33,794 nt of DNA from a virus, in the IMG/VR virus record IMGVR_UViG_3300025849_000117, positions 1-33,794 of that record, one strand, 5' to 3'. A model generated the notes under the pieces. That model saw only the letters and a program-made list of their open reading frames with translations, made no database searches and was not told the origin of the DNA. Every line of letters starts with the position of its first letter. Position 1 is the stretch's first letter. The position numbers and the translations under genes were made by a program. This document shows positions 26,129 to 33,056 of the stretch, one piece after another.

Positions 26129-28339
26129 TTATTTTATTATTTTAGACATCGATCCTTTGTTGTCATATCTTTTTATTCCTAAATCGTAAACCTTTCTTTG
26201 AACCGGGCTTGATGGAGCGTACCTATGTTTGTTGCAAGCCATTAAAGCTAAGCCAGAGCTAATAGAAGCATCGTGCTTTGTTCTGTTGTTTATATTAAAT
26301 TTAGCCCAGTCTTCTAATGTTCTTTGAAAATACATATCACCATATCCAGTTTCCTTTAAACCAACAAATAACTCAATGTATGTTTCAATTGCAGCAGCGT
26401 GTGCTTGCTTTATATCTTCACTTGAATTTGGTATTCCACCAAGTTCTCTTTCTGTGACCGATAGCTTATTGTAACTTTTATCTGGTCTATTTATAGAAAA
26501 ACCTCTATAACCTCTTCTTTTAAAATGGTATAATAATCTAGGTTTGTTATTCTCTGCTAGTATCGGCATTCCGTAAAATACGCAAGCCATTAGAACATCT
26601 TCAAAAAATATTTCAGCGGTTTGTGGTCTAGCTATATATTCTAAAAAGAAATGATTTGGAGGTACGTCCTCCATGCTAAACTTAGTTAAACCATGTAAAG
26701 ATCCATTAGATCCTCTTTTGTCAACCGTACCTGATATATCATAACTATCACAACCAAAAGCTCCGCAGTGTTCATTGCCTGGATATTTAAGTCCACCCTT
26801 TATTATCACACGATTTTGTAGATTTAAAGGTGGAACCCAAGAAACTCTGAACCTACCGTTTTTATTTGGTACAAATACAACCTTTGTGTCTTTTTCTCCG
26901 TTTTGCCACTGAAAACTTCCTTGAGTAACGTTGATTGAGTTTTTAAGATCTTCATTGAAATCTATTTGCTCGTATATTTTTGTTAAATTGAATAAAGATT
27001 CTTTAGACTCATCTCTAAACGCGTGTTTTGTTGTGCGTGGAAACTGTCTATAAAATTCATTTAAACCGTCTTGATCTTGTTTTAATCCTTCTACTTCGTT
27101 ATCCCAGTATTCTATTACACCTTGAGTTATAGTGTCTCCAAGAGGACCTACTACTTCTTTTTTTGGTGTGTTGAATACAGGAAAGCCATAAGAATCAATG
27201 TAGCCTTCGTAGTTCCATTCCATAGGTATGAACAAAGAATAGAGTCCTGAGCGAGTCTGTCCATTGGCGTTTCTTTGTGTAACGTCTGAATCATTGTAAA
27301 GTTTTTTAAAGTTATCTCCTCCTTTATCTAAAGCATTTGATGTTGATCCCATCATACACTTACCTATAATTCTTGAACCTAGTCTTAAACAAGTTCTTGT
27401 AACCCTCCAATTGTTTAATATGTTGGTAGGTCTTTCCCACTTTCCACTTTCATCGTGTACTAGTAGTTTTAATTTCTCACCGTCATACGAGTTGTCTCCC
27501 GTGTTTTTCCAGTCGATCGTTGTGTCGAGGCCGGTGATTTCCTGTAGCTTCTCGTTTGAGTCGAGTTTACGCCTTGTGAATTTCGAGGCTGGAACTCTGT
27601 ATGCCAGTTCGGTTTTTGGGCGATCCATACCGTCTTGTATTGGTTTAAAGAAAAATGGATAGTTGACTGATATTGGGACAACTTTGTCAGTAAACATTTT
27701 CTTTGCATCGGGTCCAGATTTCGAGAGTATACCAAAGCGTGCATCTGTAGATATTGTTGCTTGGTTAACTGTCTCCCCGCTTGCCATGAACGAAAAACCG
27801 GATCTTCTGTTCTTAAGGTAGCACATCCCATAGCTACGCGTGTCGGCTTTACAAGCTTCCCAGAATATGTAGAATAATCTGTTTGATTCCCTAAAGTCTG
27901 GTTGCCCGACGTCAATCTTACTCCACTGCAAGTACATATAGTTAGTGCCAGTAATATAAGTAGGCTTGTCTTTGTTAATAAACCAAAAACCCTCTTCACG
28001 CCTTGTAAATTCTTTATCAATGTAATCATACCACTTTTCTTTAAAATCTAACGGGTATTCTTCCCAGTCAAATACGGATTTAATTTTACTTAATTCTTTT
28101 GGGTATTCAGTGTGCGACCATTTGTTTCCTTCGAAGGAAACTATTTCTTTTTCTTTTGGCAAAGCTATAACAAGATCTTGTATCTCATATATCTCACCTA
28201 TTTCGCCAGTTTTACTTATAACTATTAAGTCGTGTTCTTTATTGTACCCATATTCCCACTTCTTATACCTATTCATTCTCTTTAGAACCTTAGGCTTTAT
28301 GTGGTCTTCTAATACTTTATATAAAGTTTGCTCGTACAT
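26129..28339 (-). CDS. terL: Terminase large subunit (TerL)
   Basis: This is the packaging motor ATPase plus nuclease (736 aa). A deviant Walker A reads KNRRSGFS (176-183), in place of GxxxxGKS. Walker B is LLVHDES (D296, E297). A coupling-type motif, MGSTS, lies at 330-334. The nuclease half has GCDSYD (D531) and HDASISSGLAL (D690), placed as in RNase H-like terminase nucleases. The ATG shares its A with the stop of the 91-aa gene (TAATG). Between about 27.49 and 27.95 kb the DNA is clearly richer in G+C (47-48% in two 60-base lines against 30% in flanking lines) and uses C-ending codons. The protein stays in frame throughout, which suggests allelic recombination. Confidence 0.95.
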   Translation of the reverse strand: MYEQTLYKVLEDHIKPKVLKRMNRYKKWEYGYNKEHDLIVISKTGEIGEIYEIQDLVIALPKEKEIVSFEGNKWSHTEYPKELSKIKSVFDWEEYPLDFKEKWYDYIDKEFTRREEGFWFINKDKPTYITGTNYMYLQWSKIDVGQPDFRESNRLFYIFWEACKADTRSYGMCYLKNRRSGFSFMASGETVNQATISTDARFGILSKSGPDAKKMFTDKVVPISVNYPFFFKPIQDGMDRPKTELAYRVPASKFTRRKLDSNEKLQEITGLDTTIDWKNTGDNSYDGEKLKLLVHDESGKWERPTNILNNWRVTRTCLRLGSRIIGKCMMGSTSNALDKGGDNFKKLYNDSDVTQRNANGQTRSGLYSLFIPMEWNYEGYIDSYGFPVFNTPKKEVVGPLGDTITQGVIEYWDNEVEGLKQDQDGLNEFYRQFPRTTKHAFRDESKESLFNLTKIYEQIDFNEDLKNSINVTQGSFQWQNGEKDTKVVFVPNKNGRFRVSWVPPLNLQNRVIIKGGLKYPGNEHCGAFGCDSYDISGTVDKRGSNGSLHGLTKFSMEDVPPNHFFLEYIARPQTAEIFFEDVLMACVFYGMPILAENNKPRLLYHFKRRGYRGFSINRPDKSYNKLSVTERELGGIPNSSEDIKQAHAAAIETYIELFVGLKETGYGDMYFQRTLEDWAKFNINNRTKHDASISSGLALMACNKHRYAPSSPVQRKVYDLGIKRYDNKGSMSKIIK

Positions 28340-28614
28340 TATTTAGATCTCCCTTCTGCAAAGCCTCTAAAAGATTTCTCTTCTTTTACTTCTACTGGTT
28401 TTTCATTTAACATATTCTCTTCAGCTTCTATTCTATTTAATATTTCAAAAGCATCGAATATAGCTAGCTTTTTTGTAGCTGCAGCATTCTTTAATCTATC
28501 AGCTGATATATCGTCATCTGAATCAACAATAGCTTCTTTAGCTACTTTGATTAACTCCTCTACTGCTTTCTGCCCAGCTTGGATTATATTCAACTTCGTT
28601 TCCTTGGTATTCAT
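28339..28614 (-). CDS. Putative small terminase subunit or terminase-adjacent protein, 91 aa
   Basis: A short helical protein with IIQAGQKAVEELIKVAKEAI, then DDDISADRLKNAAATKKLAI, FDAFEILNRIEAE and a charged end, RGFAEGRSK. It is directly upstream of TerL and coupled to it (TAATG), which is where a small terminase usually sits. Length and helix content fit, but no helix-turn-helix is obvious, so the role is inferred from place. The start overlaps the end of the Cpn10-like gene by 77 bp. The ATG at 28614 gives the full helical N-terminus and is preferred. Confidence 0.6.
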   Translation of the reverse strand: MNTKETKLNIIQAGQKAVEELIKVAKEAIVDSDDDISADRLKNAAATKKLAIFDAFEILNRIEAEENMLNEKPVEVKEEKSFRGFAEGRSK

Positions 28615-29164
28615 ATTTAATTACGATATCATTAGATTTCATACAGTATAATCTCTTGCCGTCAACTAAAAACTCCCATTCTCCATTTGGCGTGTAACCA
28701 ACTAAGTCTCCTGAGTTGATTCCTAGCGCATTTAAGGAGCTATTGTCATATTTTAATATACCAACAAGACTCTTCTCTTTATCTAGCGTTAGAGATTCTG
28801 TATCTTTTATGGGTGAAATAAAGCATCTGTCTCCAAAAGACCTCCACTTGTCACCTTTATTATATAAATAGATTTGATCTATTGCGCAAAAATGCAAATC
28901 ATCTTTGAACCAAGACCTACTTTTTTTCTTATTACCCTTCATGTCATAGAATACTCTAAACACGTTTTGGTGTATAACAATTATATCACCAACATCAATA
29001 CCAGTATTAAAAGCTTTAGGTGTTTCTATTACTTTAGCTAGTCTATTTACAAACTTGAAGTCTTCAATCTTTGTGTTTAAAACTAACTCTTTATCACCTA
29101 TTTTTATTTTATTACTGTATTTTTCACCTAAAGGTTCTACTATAAAGTCGTATAATCCTTTCAA
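28538..29164 (-). CDS. Tandem GroES/Cpn10-like co-chaperonin
   Basis: The 208 aa read as two GroES-like halves. Half 1 (about 5-102): YDFIVEPL, NRLAKVIETP, GIDVGDIIVIHQNVF, SWFKDDLHFCAIDQIYLY. Half 2 (about 108-188): FGDRCFISPI, KSLVGILKY, LGINSGDLVGYTPNGEW, DGKRLYCMKSNDIVIKY. Both follow the Cpn10 pattern of a first strand (RV-V-PL), the VGD turn, and a last strand like E-x-D-I-L-A-I. In GroES the mobile loop lies between the first two; here it would be KIGDKELVLNTKIEDF and the shorter DTESLTLDKE. The product could cap host GroEL to fold capsid proteins, as T4 gp31 does. The start is TTG, overlapping the preceding stop (TTGA); a stop codon lies just upstream in frame, so no ATG is available. 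Homology is by pattern, not search. Confidence 0.65.
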   Translation of the reverse strand: MKGLYDFIVEPLGEKYSNKIKIGDKELVLNTKIEDFKFVNRLAKVIETPKAFNTGIDVGDIIVIHQNVFRVFYDMKGNKKKSRSWFKDDLHFCAIDQIYLYNKGDKWRSFGDRCFISPIKDTESLTLDKEKSLVGILKYDNSSLNALGINSGDLVGYTPNGEWEFLVDGKRLYCMKSNDIVIKYEYQGNEVEYNPSWAESSRGVNQSS

Positions 29165-29388
29165 TACTCCAAATCATATTCAACAGATATTGCCATGTGA
29201 GAATTGAATTTCTTCCATGGCATTACCTCGTTGTTTTTCTTAATGTGAATATTGTAAGAGTTATCAGACTCGTCAAGAAGTATATGTGAGATCTCGTGAC
29301 CTCCATAGACTTGTTGACCTACAGAATAATGCATTGCATCATTTTTGTAATCAGAACCAATACTTATTTTTCTTACAACAGATGACAT
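29161..29388 (-). CDS. Conserved small phage protein, 75 aa (unknown function)
   Basis: A small soluble protein with VVRKISIGSDYKNDAMHYSV, QQVYGGHEISHILLDESD and MPWKKFNSHMAISVEYDLEY. It reads like a single beta-rich domain. I recall similar proteins just ahead of the terminase in related marine phages, always without known function. It overlaps the next gene by 4 nt (TTGA) and follows the coiled-coil gene by TAATATG. It has no signal peptide, no membrane segment and no catalytic motif. Confidence 0.65.
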   Translation of the reverse strand: MSSVVRKISIGSDYKNDAMHYSVGQQVYGGHEISHILLDESDNSYNIHIKKNNEVMPWKKFNSHMAISVEYDLEY

Positions 29389-29389
29389 A

Positions 29390-29641
29390 TTAAGCCTTTT
29401 CTAGCTTAGAGTCAGCTTCAATAGACTCATATTCGCCTGTCTTTAAGTCTATATTAACAGGTCCGTACTCTTTTTCTAACACAAGTTTAAAGTCTTCGAC
29501 TTCTTTATTAGCATCTCCAACTTGATGCAATAAACTGTGTTTTTGAGATTCTAACACGCCTATTTGATTAATCAAGCTCATTAGCTTTTCTTGGCTTGCA
29601 TTAATTTTTTCTAAATGTTCTTTTGTGATTTTTTTACTCAT
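29390..29641 (-). CDS. Small coiled-coil protein, 83 aa (unknown function)
   Basis: Residues 5-60 form a heptad-like charged helix (HLEKINASQEKLMSLINQIG, ESQKHSLLHQVGDANKEVED). A short acidic tail with YGPVNIDLKTGEYESIEADS follows. It is a likely dimeric coiled coil, perhaps an assembly chaperone or small structural part. It lies between the 3TM-type holin and the 75-aa protein. I know similar small coiled-coil proteins from the same place in related phages, without known function. Confidence 0.6.
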   Translation of the reverse strand: MSKKITKEHLEKINASQEKLMSLINQIGVLESQKHSLLHQVGDANKEVEDFKLVLEKEYGPVNIDLKTGEYESIEADSKLEKA

Positions 29642-29651
29642 TTGATTTAAT

Positions 29652-30047
29652 TTAATTGTTTGTTATTGATTTTGCTTTTTCCCAAGTACGACCTACAAAG
29701 TAGGCTCCGTATACGGTTACTAGTAACGTTTGAAATATTGGTATATATTCTTTAGCTAGTCCAAACTCACCAATGTTACCATCAAAAAAAGCTAAAGACG
29801 TAAAAATTACAGTCAGATATATTAAGATCATTGGTCTAATGTTTTTACTTAAAAAACTATCAGACTTCATATCTGCTTCCCAACGCTTACTAACCTCTAA
29901 TTGAGCTTTAGTATCTGCGTCTTCTAGTATCTGCTGTATTTGCTTCTTTACTTCTAACCTCTCTTCTTCGGTTGTAGTAAGCTTGTCGATGACGTTACCA
30001 ATCTCTTTGATAACGCCACCTGATAGCCATTGAATTATTTTTTTCAT
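29652..30047 (-). CDS. Holin, GTA/3TM-family type
   Basis: The 131 aa have an amphipathic N-terminal helix (IIQWLSGGVIKEIGNVIDKL) and a charged helix with EVSKRWEADMKSDSFLSKNI. Two membrane segments follow, at about 72-88 (PMILIYLTVIFTSLAFF) and 103-119 (PIFQTLLVTVYGAYFVG), with a final YFVGRTWEK. The WEADM...SKNIRP...YGAYFVGR pattern is that of the holin family found in gene transfer agents and many phages (GTA_holin_3TM, PF11351 as I remember it). It would form inner-membrane holes to release the amidase. It shares its ATG with the stop of the basic 411-aa gene (TAATG). The amidase lies almost 30 kb away at the other end of the operon. Confidence 0.8.
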   Translation of the reverse strand: MKKIIQWLSGGVIKEIGNVIDKLTTTEEERLEVKKQIQQILEDADTKAQLEVSKRWEADMKSDSFLSKNIRPMILIYLTVIFTSLAFFDGNIGEFGLAKEYIPIFQTLLVTVYGAYFVGRTWEKAKSITNN

Positions 30048-31282
30048 TAATTACAACTCTTACAAGGATGTCCACTTCCTCTGTTTTTACGTTTTGATGG
30101 ACCACTGCTTAGATTTAAACCTTTTTTCCTTTTGCTTTTAGAACTTCCGCCAGAGTCTAACACCAAAGGCTTCTTTTTCTTAGGTGTAGGTGTAGGTGTA
30201 GGTTTAGGTGTAGGTGTAGGTTTTGGTTTATCTGGTACGAAAGTTGTGTTAAGGTTTGATCTTGTTTCGTTTTTAGGCGGTGTTGTTTTACCTTCTTTAA
30301 TTTTTATGTATTTTTCTGGATTGTCTTTTATCCATTGTTTTTGTTTAGCTTTTTCTGTAGGATCTGTAGAAAATTCTTTTTTTGTTCTTGGTGTTTTTGT
30401 ACCAGGAGTCTTTCTTCCTTCAGTTATATTAACATCTGTAAAAGTACCTGAAACACCTGCTTCATTTTTACCTTTTCTAGTAGTCGACGTTCTACCTGTC
30501 TCTACCCAACCAGCTTTTGTATCTTGCAGTAGAGGTGTGCCTGCTTTAACTTCTTTACTAGCTTTTCTATCCGCTATAGCTTTAGCTTTTGATTCAGCTG
30601 AAGATTTAGCGTTGGCAGCTTTTTTAGAAGCGCGCACTTCTTTAGCGGCGTTTCTAGCTGACATCTTAGCTTCTTTTTCTTTAGCGCTAGCAGCTTTTTT
30701 AGCAGTATTTTTTACGCTTCTAGCTTCTCTTTCTGCTAATAGCTTTTTGCTTTGTCTTATTGTTTTTGTTTGAGTTGTTCCTTTTGTTACTTTACCGCCT
30801 TTAACTGTAATTCCTTTTCCACCTTCTTTTAAAGTAGACTTTACATCTTTCTTTAATTGTCGTCTTTCTTTTCCGCTAAGAGCTTCGCCTGTACCTAAAT
30901 CACCAACAGTAGTGTATGATCCGGTCCCTGATCTTTTAGTGACATCTTTACCAGCAAGTCTAGTAAACACATTTCCAGTCTTATTTTTGTATTGACCACC
31001 TTGAATAGCCGTATCAAGACTAGAGTCCGTGGTAGCGTTTTTTGATATAAATTTAGCGGCTTTTCTTATCGTCTTATTAGACATTCTACCTCCTTTTACA
31101 TCTACTTCTTTCGCAATGTACTTCTCATTATCCGCAGCTTCTCTTGCTGCTTTTGCTGCTTCTTTAGCTGCTCTTCTAGCTTCTATTTCCGACTTTTGGT
31201 TTAGTGGAGATTGAAAAGACACAGGTACACCTGCTGACTTACTTAGCGGACTATAATCCGCGCTTCTTAATTTAAACGCCAT
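30047..31282 (-). CDS. Very basic, disordered 411-aa protein (possible DNA-binding virion protein)
   Basis: A protein dominated by Lys, Ala, Arg, Ser, Thr and Gly. It starts MAFKLRSADYSPLSKSAG. Alanine/lysine-rich helical stretches follow (ARRAAKEAAKAAREAADNEK; AKKAASAKEKEAKMSARNAA), with a Pro-Thr repeat near 351-370 (KPTPTPKPTPTPTPKKKK) and a tail ending GHPCKSCN. It resembles histone H1- or HU-tail-like basic proteins in composition only. A role in binding DNA inside the capsid, or as ejected cargo, is plausible but not shown. There is no signal peptide or globular domain. The Cys-x-x-Cys end could bind metal. Confidence 0.65.
   Translation of the reverse strand: MAFKLRSADYSPLSKSAGVPVSFQSPLNQKSEIEARRAAKEAAKAAREAADNEKYIAKEVDVKGGRMSNKTIRKAAKFISKNATTDSSLDTAIQGGQYKNKTGNVFTRLAGKDVTKRSGTGSYTTVGDLGTGEALSGKERRQLKKDVKSTLKEGGKGITVKGGKVTKGTTQTKTIRQSKKLLAEREARSVKNTAKKAASAKEKEAKMSARNAAKEVRASKKAANAKSSAESKAKAIADRKASKEVKAGTPLLQDTKAGWVETGRTSTTRKGKNEAGVSGTFTDVNITEGRKTPGTKTPRTKKEFSTDPTEKAKQKQWIKDNPEKYIKIKEGKTTPPKNETRSNLNTTFVPDKPKPTPTPKPTPTPTPKKKKPLVLDSGGSSKSKRKKGLNLSSGPSKRKNRGSGHPCKSCN
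30181..30222. repeat. Tandem hexamer repeat TAGGTG/TAGGTT (7 units)
   Basis: Seven 6-bp units, five TAGGTG and two TAGGTT, lie inside the 411-aa gene and encode Thr-Pro and Lys-Pro pairs on the minus strand. Copy number can change by slippage in 2-residue steps without breaking the frame. The repeat may therefore vary in length between related genomes. Confidence 0.85.
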
Positions 31283-31288
31283 GTTTTT

Positions 31289-31639
31289 TTATTTATAGTT
31301 TTTTCTGTTTATTATTAATGTTTCATTGTAATCTCCTGTAAACTTGCACTCTAGCTTGTTTTCATCTATAACAGTGTACGACATCAAAATTTTATAACCG
31401 TTTTTTTGGTTGTAAATTTTAGTTGTCATAGTTGTATCTGTCTGTGTTAAAATCTTTTCTTCAAGTTGTGCGTGTTCTTTAAAACTGTAATTTATAATTT
31501 GTAAAACCTCATAATCACTTACTAAAATAACTGTTTCGTAAGTAGATCCAGGCGTTACCCAAACACCCTCAAAAGATTTTTGAGCGCTAGATGTTAGTAT
31601 TGTAAAAAATAAAGACAATGTAATAAGTAATTTTTTCAT
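31289..31639 (-). CDS. Exported small beta-rich protein with signal peptide, 116 aa
   Basis: Residues 1-19 are a classic signal peptide (MKKLLITLSLFFTILTSSAQ, cleavage likely after A19), of the kind ending in SAQ that is common in Bacteroidota. No lipobox cysteine is present. The mature part (FEGVWVTPGSTYETVILVSD, then ILMSYTVIDENKLECKFTGD) alternates strands like a small lipocalin or beta-sandwich. It is the only gene here with a clear export signal and stands between virion genes. It may be a moron gene expressed in infected cells, acting in the periplasm or on the surface, for instance in exclusion of other phages or in lysis timing. No function is known to me. Confidence 0.75.
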   Translation of the reverse strand: MKKLLITLSLFFTILTSSAQKSFEGVWVTPGSTYETVILVSDYEVLQIINYSFKEHAQLEEKILTQTDTTMTTKIYNQKNGYKILMSYTVIDENKLECKFTGDYNETLIINRKNYK

Positions 31640-31690
31640 AATATTAAATTTAATTGTTATAATATAATAATTACATATAATTTAAAATGT

Positions 31691-31900
31691 TTATTTTTTA
31701 ATTGGTGTTTCTGTTACGTATTTCGCGCTAGGAAATTTATAATCATATCCTGGGTACATTATTTTTGTATATCCTCGGTCGTCAGTACCTAGTACTTTAA
31801 ACTCGACTCCTTTCATTGTTATATCACCTCCTTGTATAATATTTTGAGGCTTGTTAACATCAGGGCTGTTTCTTAAATAACCTGTCTTAGATGTCTTCAT
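31691..31900 (-). CDS. Small conserved phage protein, 69 aa (unknown function)
   Basis: A soluble 69-aa protein with KTGYLRNSPDVNKPQNIIQG, GDITMKGVEFKVLGTDDRG and GYTKIMYPGYDYKFPSAKYV. The pattern looks like a small beta domain, and I have an impression of similar proteins in marine phages of this kind. The ATG at 31900 shares a base with the stop of the mini-metallopeptidase gene. It is followed by a 51-bp A/T-rich gap in front of the exported protein. Probably a small virion-associated or assembly protein. Confidence 0.6.
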   Translation of the reverse strand: MKTSKTGYLRNSPDVNKPQNIIQGGDITMKGVEFKVLGTDDRGYTKIMYPGYDYKFPSAKYVTETPIKK

Positions 31901-32208
31901 TATGCTCTTCTATAAGCCTCAGCTTCCCAAGGTAAGTTTTTAGCACCTTCTTTCATTTGTGCTCTTGAATATTTTTTACCTTTCCAGTATACGTATTTAT
32001 CGTCGTAATCTAAATCACCTCTATCCATTTGTTCTAAATGAATTTTTTCGTGAGCAACTACACCTTCTACTTGGTCTGGATGTAAATCTTTATTTATGGT
32101 TATAGAACCATTATTGTTAGCTTTTCCCATAACACCATTTTCCATATCTACTCGATATATTGGAGTGTTGTCCATGTGGAAAGGTGGATTGTTTAGTTTA
32201 AAAGCCAT
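31900..32208 (-). CDS. Mini zinc-metallopeptidase-like protein, 102 aa
   Basis: The motif VVAHEKIHLEQMDRGDLDYD holds HExxH (H53, E54, H57), the zincin signature, and PWEAEAYRR near the C-terminus supplies candidate third ligands (E95 or E97). A protein this short would be only the catalytic core of a gluzincin. It starts MAFKLNNPPFHMDNTP, has no signal peptide and sits among small proteins upstream of the head genes. It could process a virion protein, act on the cell wall, or be an inactive structural relative. It belongs to a type I recall as frequent in marine Bacteroidota phages. Activity is unproven. Confidence 0.68.
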   Translation of the reverse strand: MAFKLNNPPFHMDNTPIYRVDMENGVMGKANNNGSITINKDLHPDQVEGVVAHEKIHLEQMDRGDLDYDDKYVYWKGKKYSRAQMKEGAKNLPWEAEAYRRA

Positions 32209-32217
32209 TTGTTTTAT

Positions 32218-32622
32218 TTAAAATGAGATTCCTCTAGCTTTTTTTTCTCTATTAGAAAGTTTTGGCTGTGTTATTTCAGCTAGTCCAAAATCCTCTTGAG
32301 ATGTAGGTAAGCCGGATTTAACATCTTTTTCAAGATTATCACTATCGCTAGATATTTTTCTTGCTATTTCTTTTTTTTGCTTTTGCTCAAACTTGTTGAT
32401 TTTTGCTTTTTTATCAACCTTAGCCGCGTCTTTTTTAGCCATTTTTTGCGCTACTAATCCTCCAGCAACTTTTCCAATACCAGCGATAGCTTCTACAATA
32501 GCTTCATTGCTTCCATACGTGGCAGTTGTTGGTACGTTTTCGTAAGCACCACCTTGAGCACCACGCGAAGACTGAAAAGTTAGTCTAAAAGGAGAACTTG
32601 TGTTTTCTTTAATTAAGCTCAT
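32218..32622 (-). CDS. Small structural-type protein, 134 aa (unknown function)
   Basis: After an N-terminal SPFRLTFQSSRGAQGG (residues 10-25), a short hydrophobic helix follows (IVEAIAGIGKVAGGLVAQKM, about 42-61). Then comes a strongly charged helical segment (KKDAAKVDKKAKINKFEQKQ). The end is KLSNREKKARGISF. The hydrophobic helix followed by a basic coiled segment is seen in minor virion and ejection proteins. I do not recognise a family. It is tightly spaced with its neighbours (3 and 9 bp gaps). Confidence 0.58.
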   Translation of the reverse strand: MSLIKENTSSPFRLTFQSSRGAQGGAYENVPTTATYGSNEAIVEAIAGIGKVAGGLVAQKMAKKDAAKVDKKAKINKFEQKQKKEIARKISSDSDNLEKDVKSGLPTSQEDFGLAEITQPKLSNREKKARGISF

Positions 32623-32625
32623 AAT

Positions 32626-32901
32626 TTATTTTTTTGATTTATTTTTTTGACAAAAGTTTCTAGCAGCTTCTACGCTACCAAAACCCCATTTTGTTAAAGC
32701 TTTAGCTTTTTTAGTTGGCTCTCCATTAGCTTCTTTCATAGCTCCTTTCATGCCCGCAAATCTACACGCAAATGAAACTCTTCTAGGATCTGTACCACTA
32801 GTGAGTCTTTTACCCATCCCTGGGTTTTCTTTACGCATCTTTTGGTTTGAGGCTTCGTAAGCTGCTTCTGTTATGAAAAATGGTGATTGCTTATATGCCA
32901 T
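32626..32901 (-). CDS. DUF6321-like small phage protein, 91 aa
   Basis: The central segment TDPRRVSFACRFAGMKGAMK and the following KALTKWGFGSVEAARNFCQK match a small viral family I remember as DUF6321. It has no known function but is common in marine phages. The ACRFAGMKG part and the two cysteines are its hallmark. It starts MAYKQSPFF and is basic. Its ATG shares a base with the stop of the 51-aa holin-like gene (TAATG). No catalytic motif is seen. The name of the family is from memory and should be checked by profile. Confidence 0.65.
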   Translation of the reverse strand: MAYKQSPFFITEAAYEASNQKMRKENPGMGKRLTSGTDPRRVSFACRFAGMKGAMKEANGEPTKKAKALTKWGFGSVEAARNFCQKNKSKK

Positions 32902-33056
32902 TACTCTTCTTTTTTAAGGTTAACCCACTTAGATATTGTATAACCTATTGTTATTATTAATAAAAATATCTTCAAAGGCGTTTCCAATTGAGTTAGTGTT
33001 GTCACTCCTAATGCCCCAGCATTCATAGCATATAGCTTTATATCTGACAAGTTCAT
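32901..33056 (-). CDS. Holin-like single-TM protein, 51 aa
   Basis: Translating 33056 to 32901 gives a 51-aa protein beginning MNLSDIKLYAMNAGALGVTT, with a clear membrane helix at about 28-45 (PLKIFLLIITIGYTISKW) and a basic tail (VNLKKEE). A weakly hydrophobic first helix (10-24) may make a second span, which would resemble class II holins of podoviruses. Both ends overlap neighbours by one base (TAATG), strong support for translation. If it is a holin, the window has two, since a 3TM-family holin lies at 29652-30047. It could also act as an antiholin or a small inner-membrane pinholin. Confidence 0.72.
   Translation of the reverse strand: MNLSDIKLYAMNAGALGVTTLTQLETPLKIFLLIITIGYTISKWVNLKKEE

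Noticed and set aside
27469-28029. 186-codon ORF on the same strand within terL, with a lipoprotein-like N-terminus
   Set aside because: It lies fully inside terL in another frame and coincides with the G+C-rich block. TerL is intact and carries the conserved motifs, so the second frame is open by composition only.
30181-30222. Tandem repeats as a CRISPR-like array
   Set aside because: The units are 6 bp without spacers and encode a Pro-Thr repeat in frame.
30132-30773. 213-codon plus-strand ORF
   Set aside because: It is the antisense of the Lys/Ala/Thr-rich gene. Its Leu/Ala/Phe/Val-rich product is the mirror of Lys/Arg/Ser/Ala codons, and it has no support from context.
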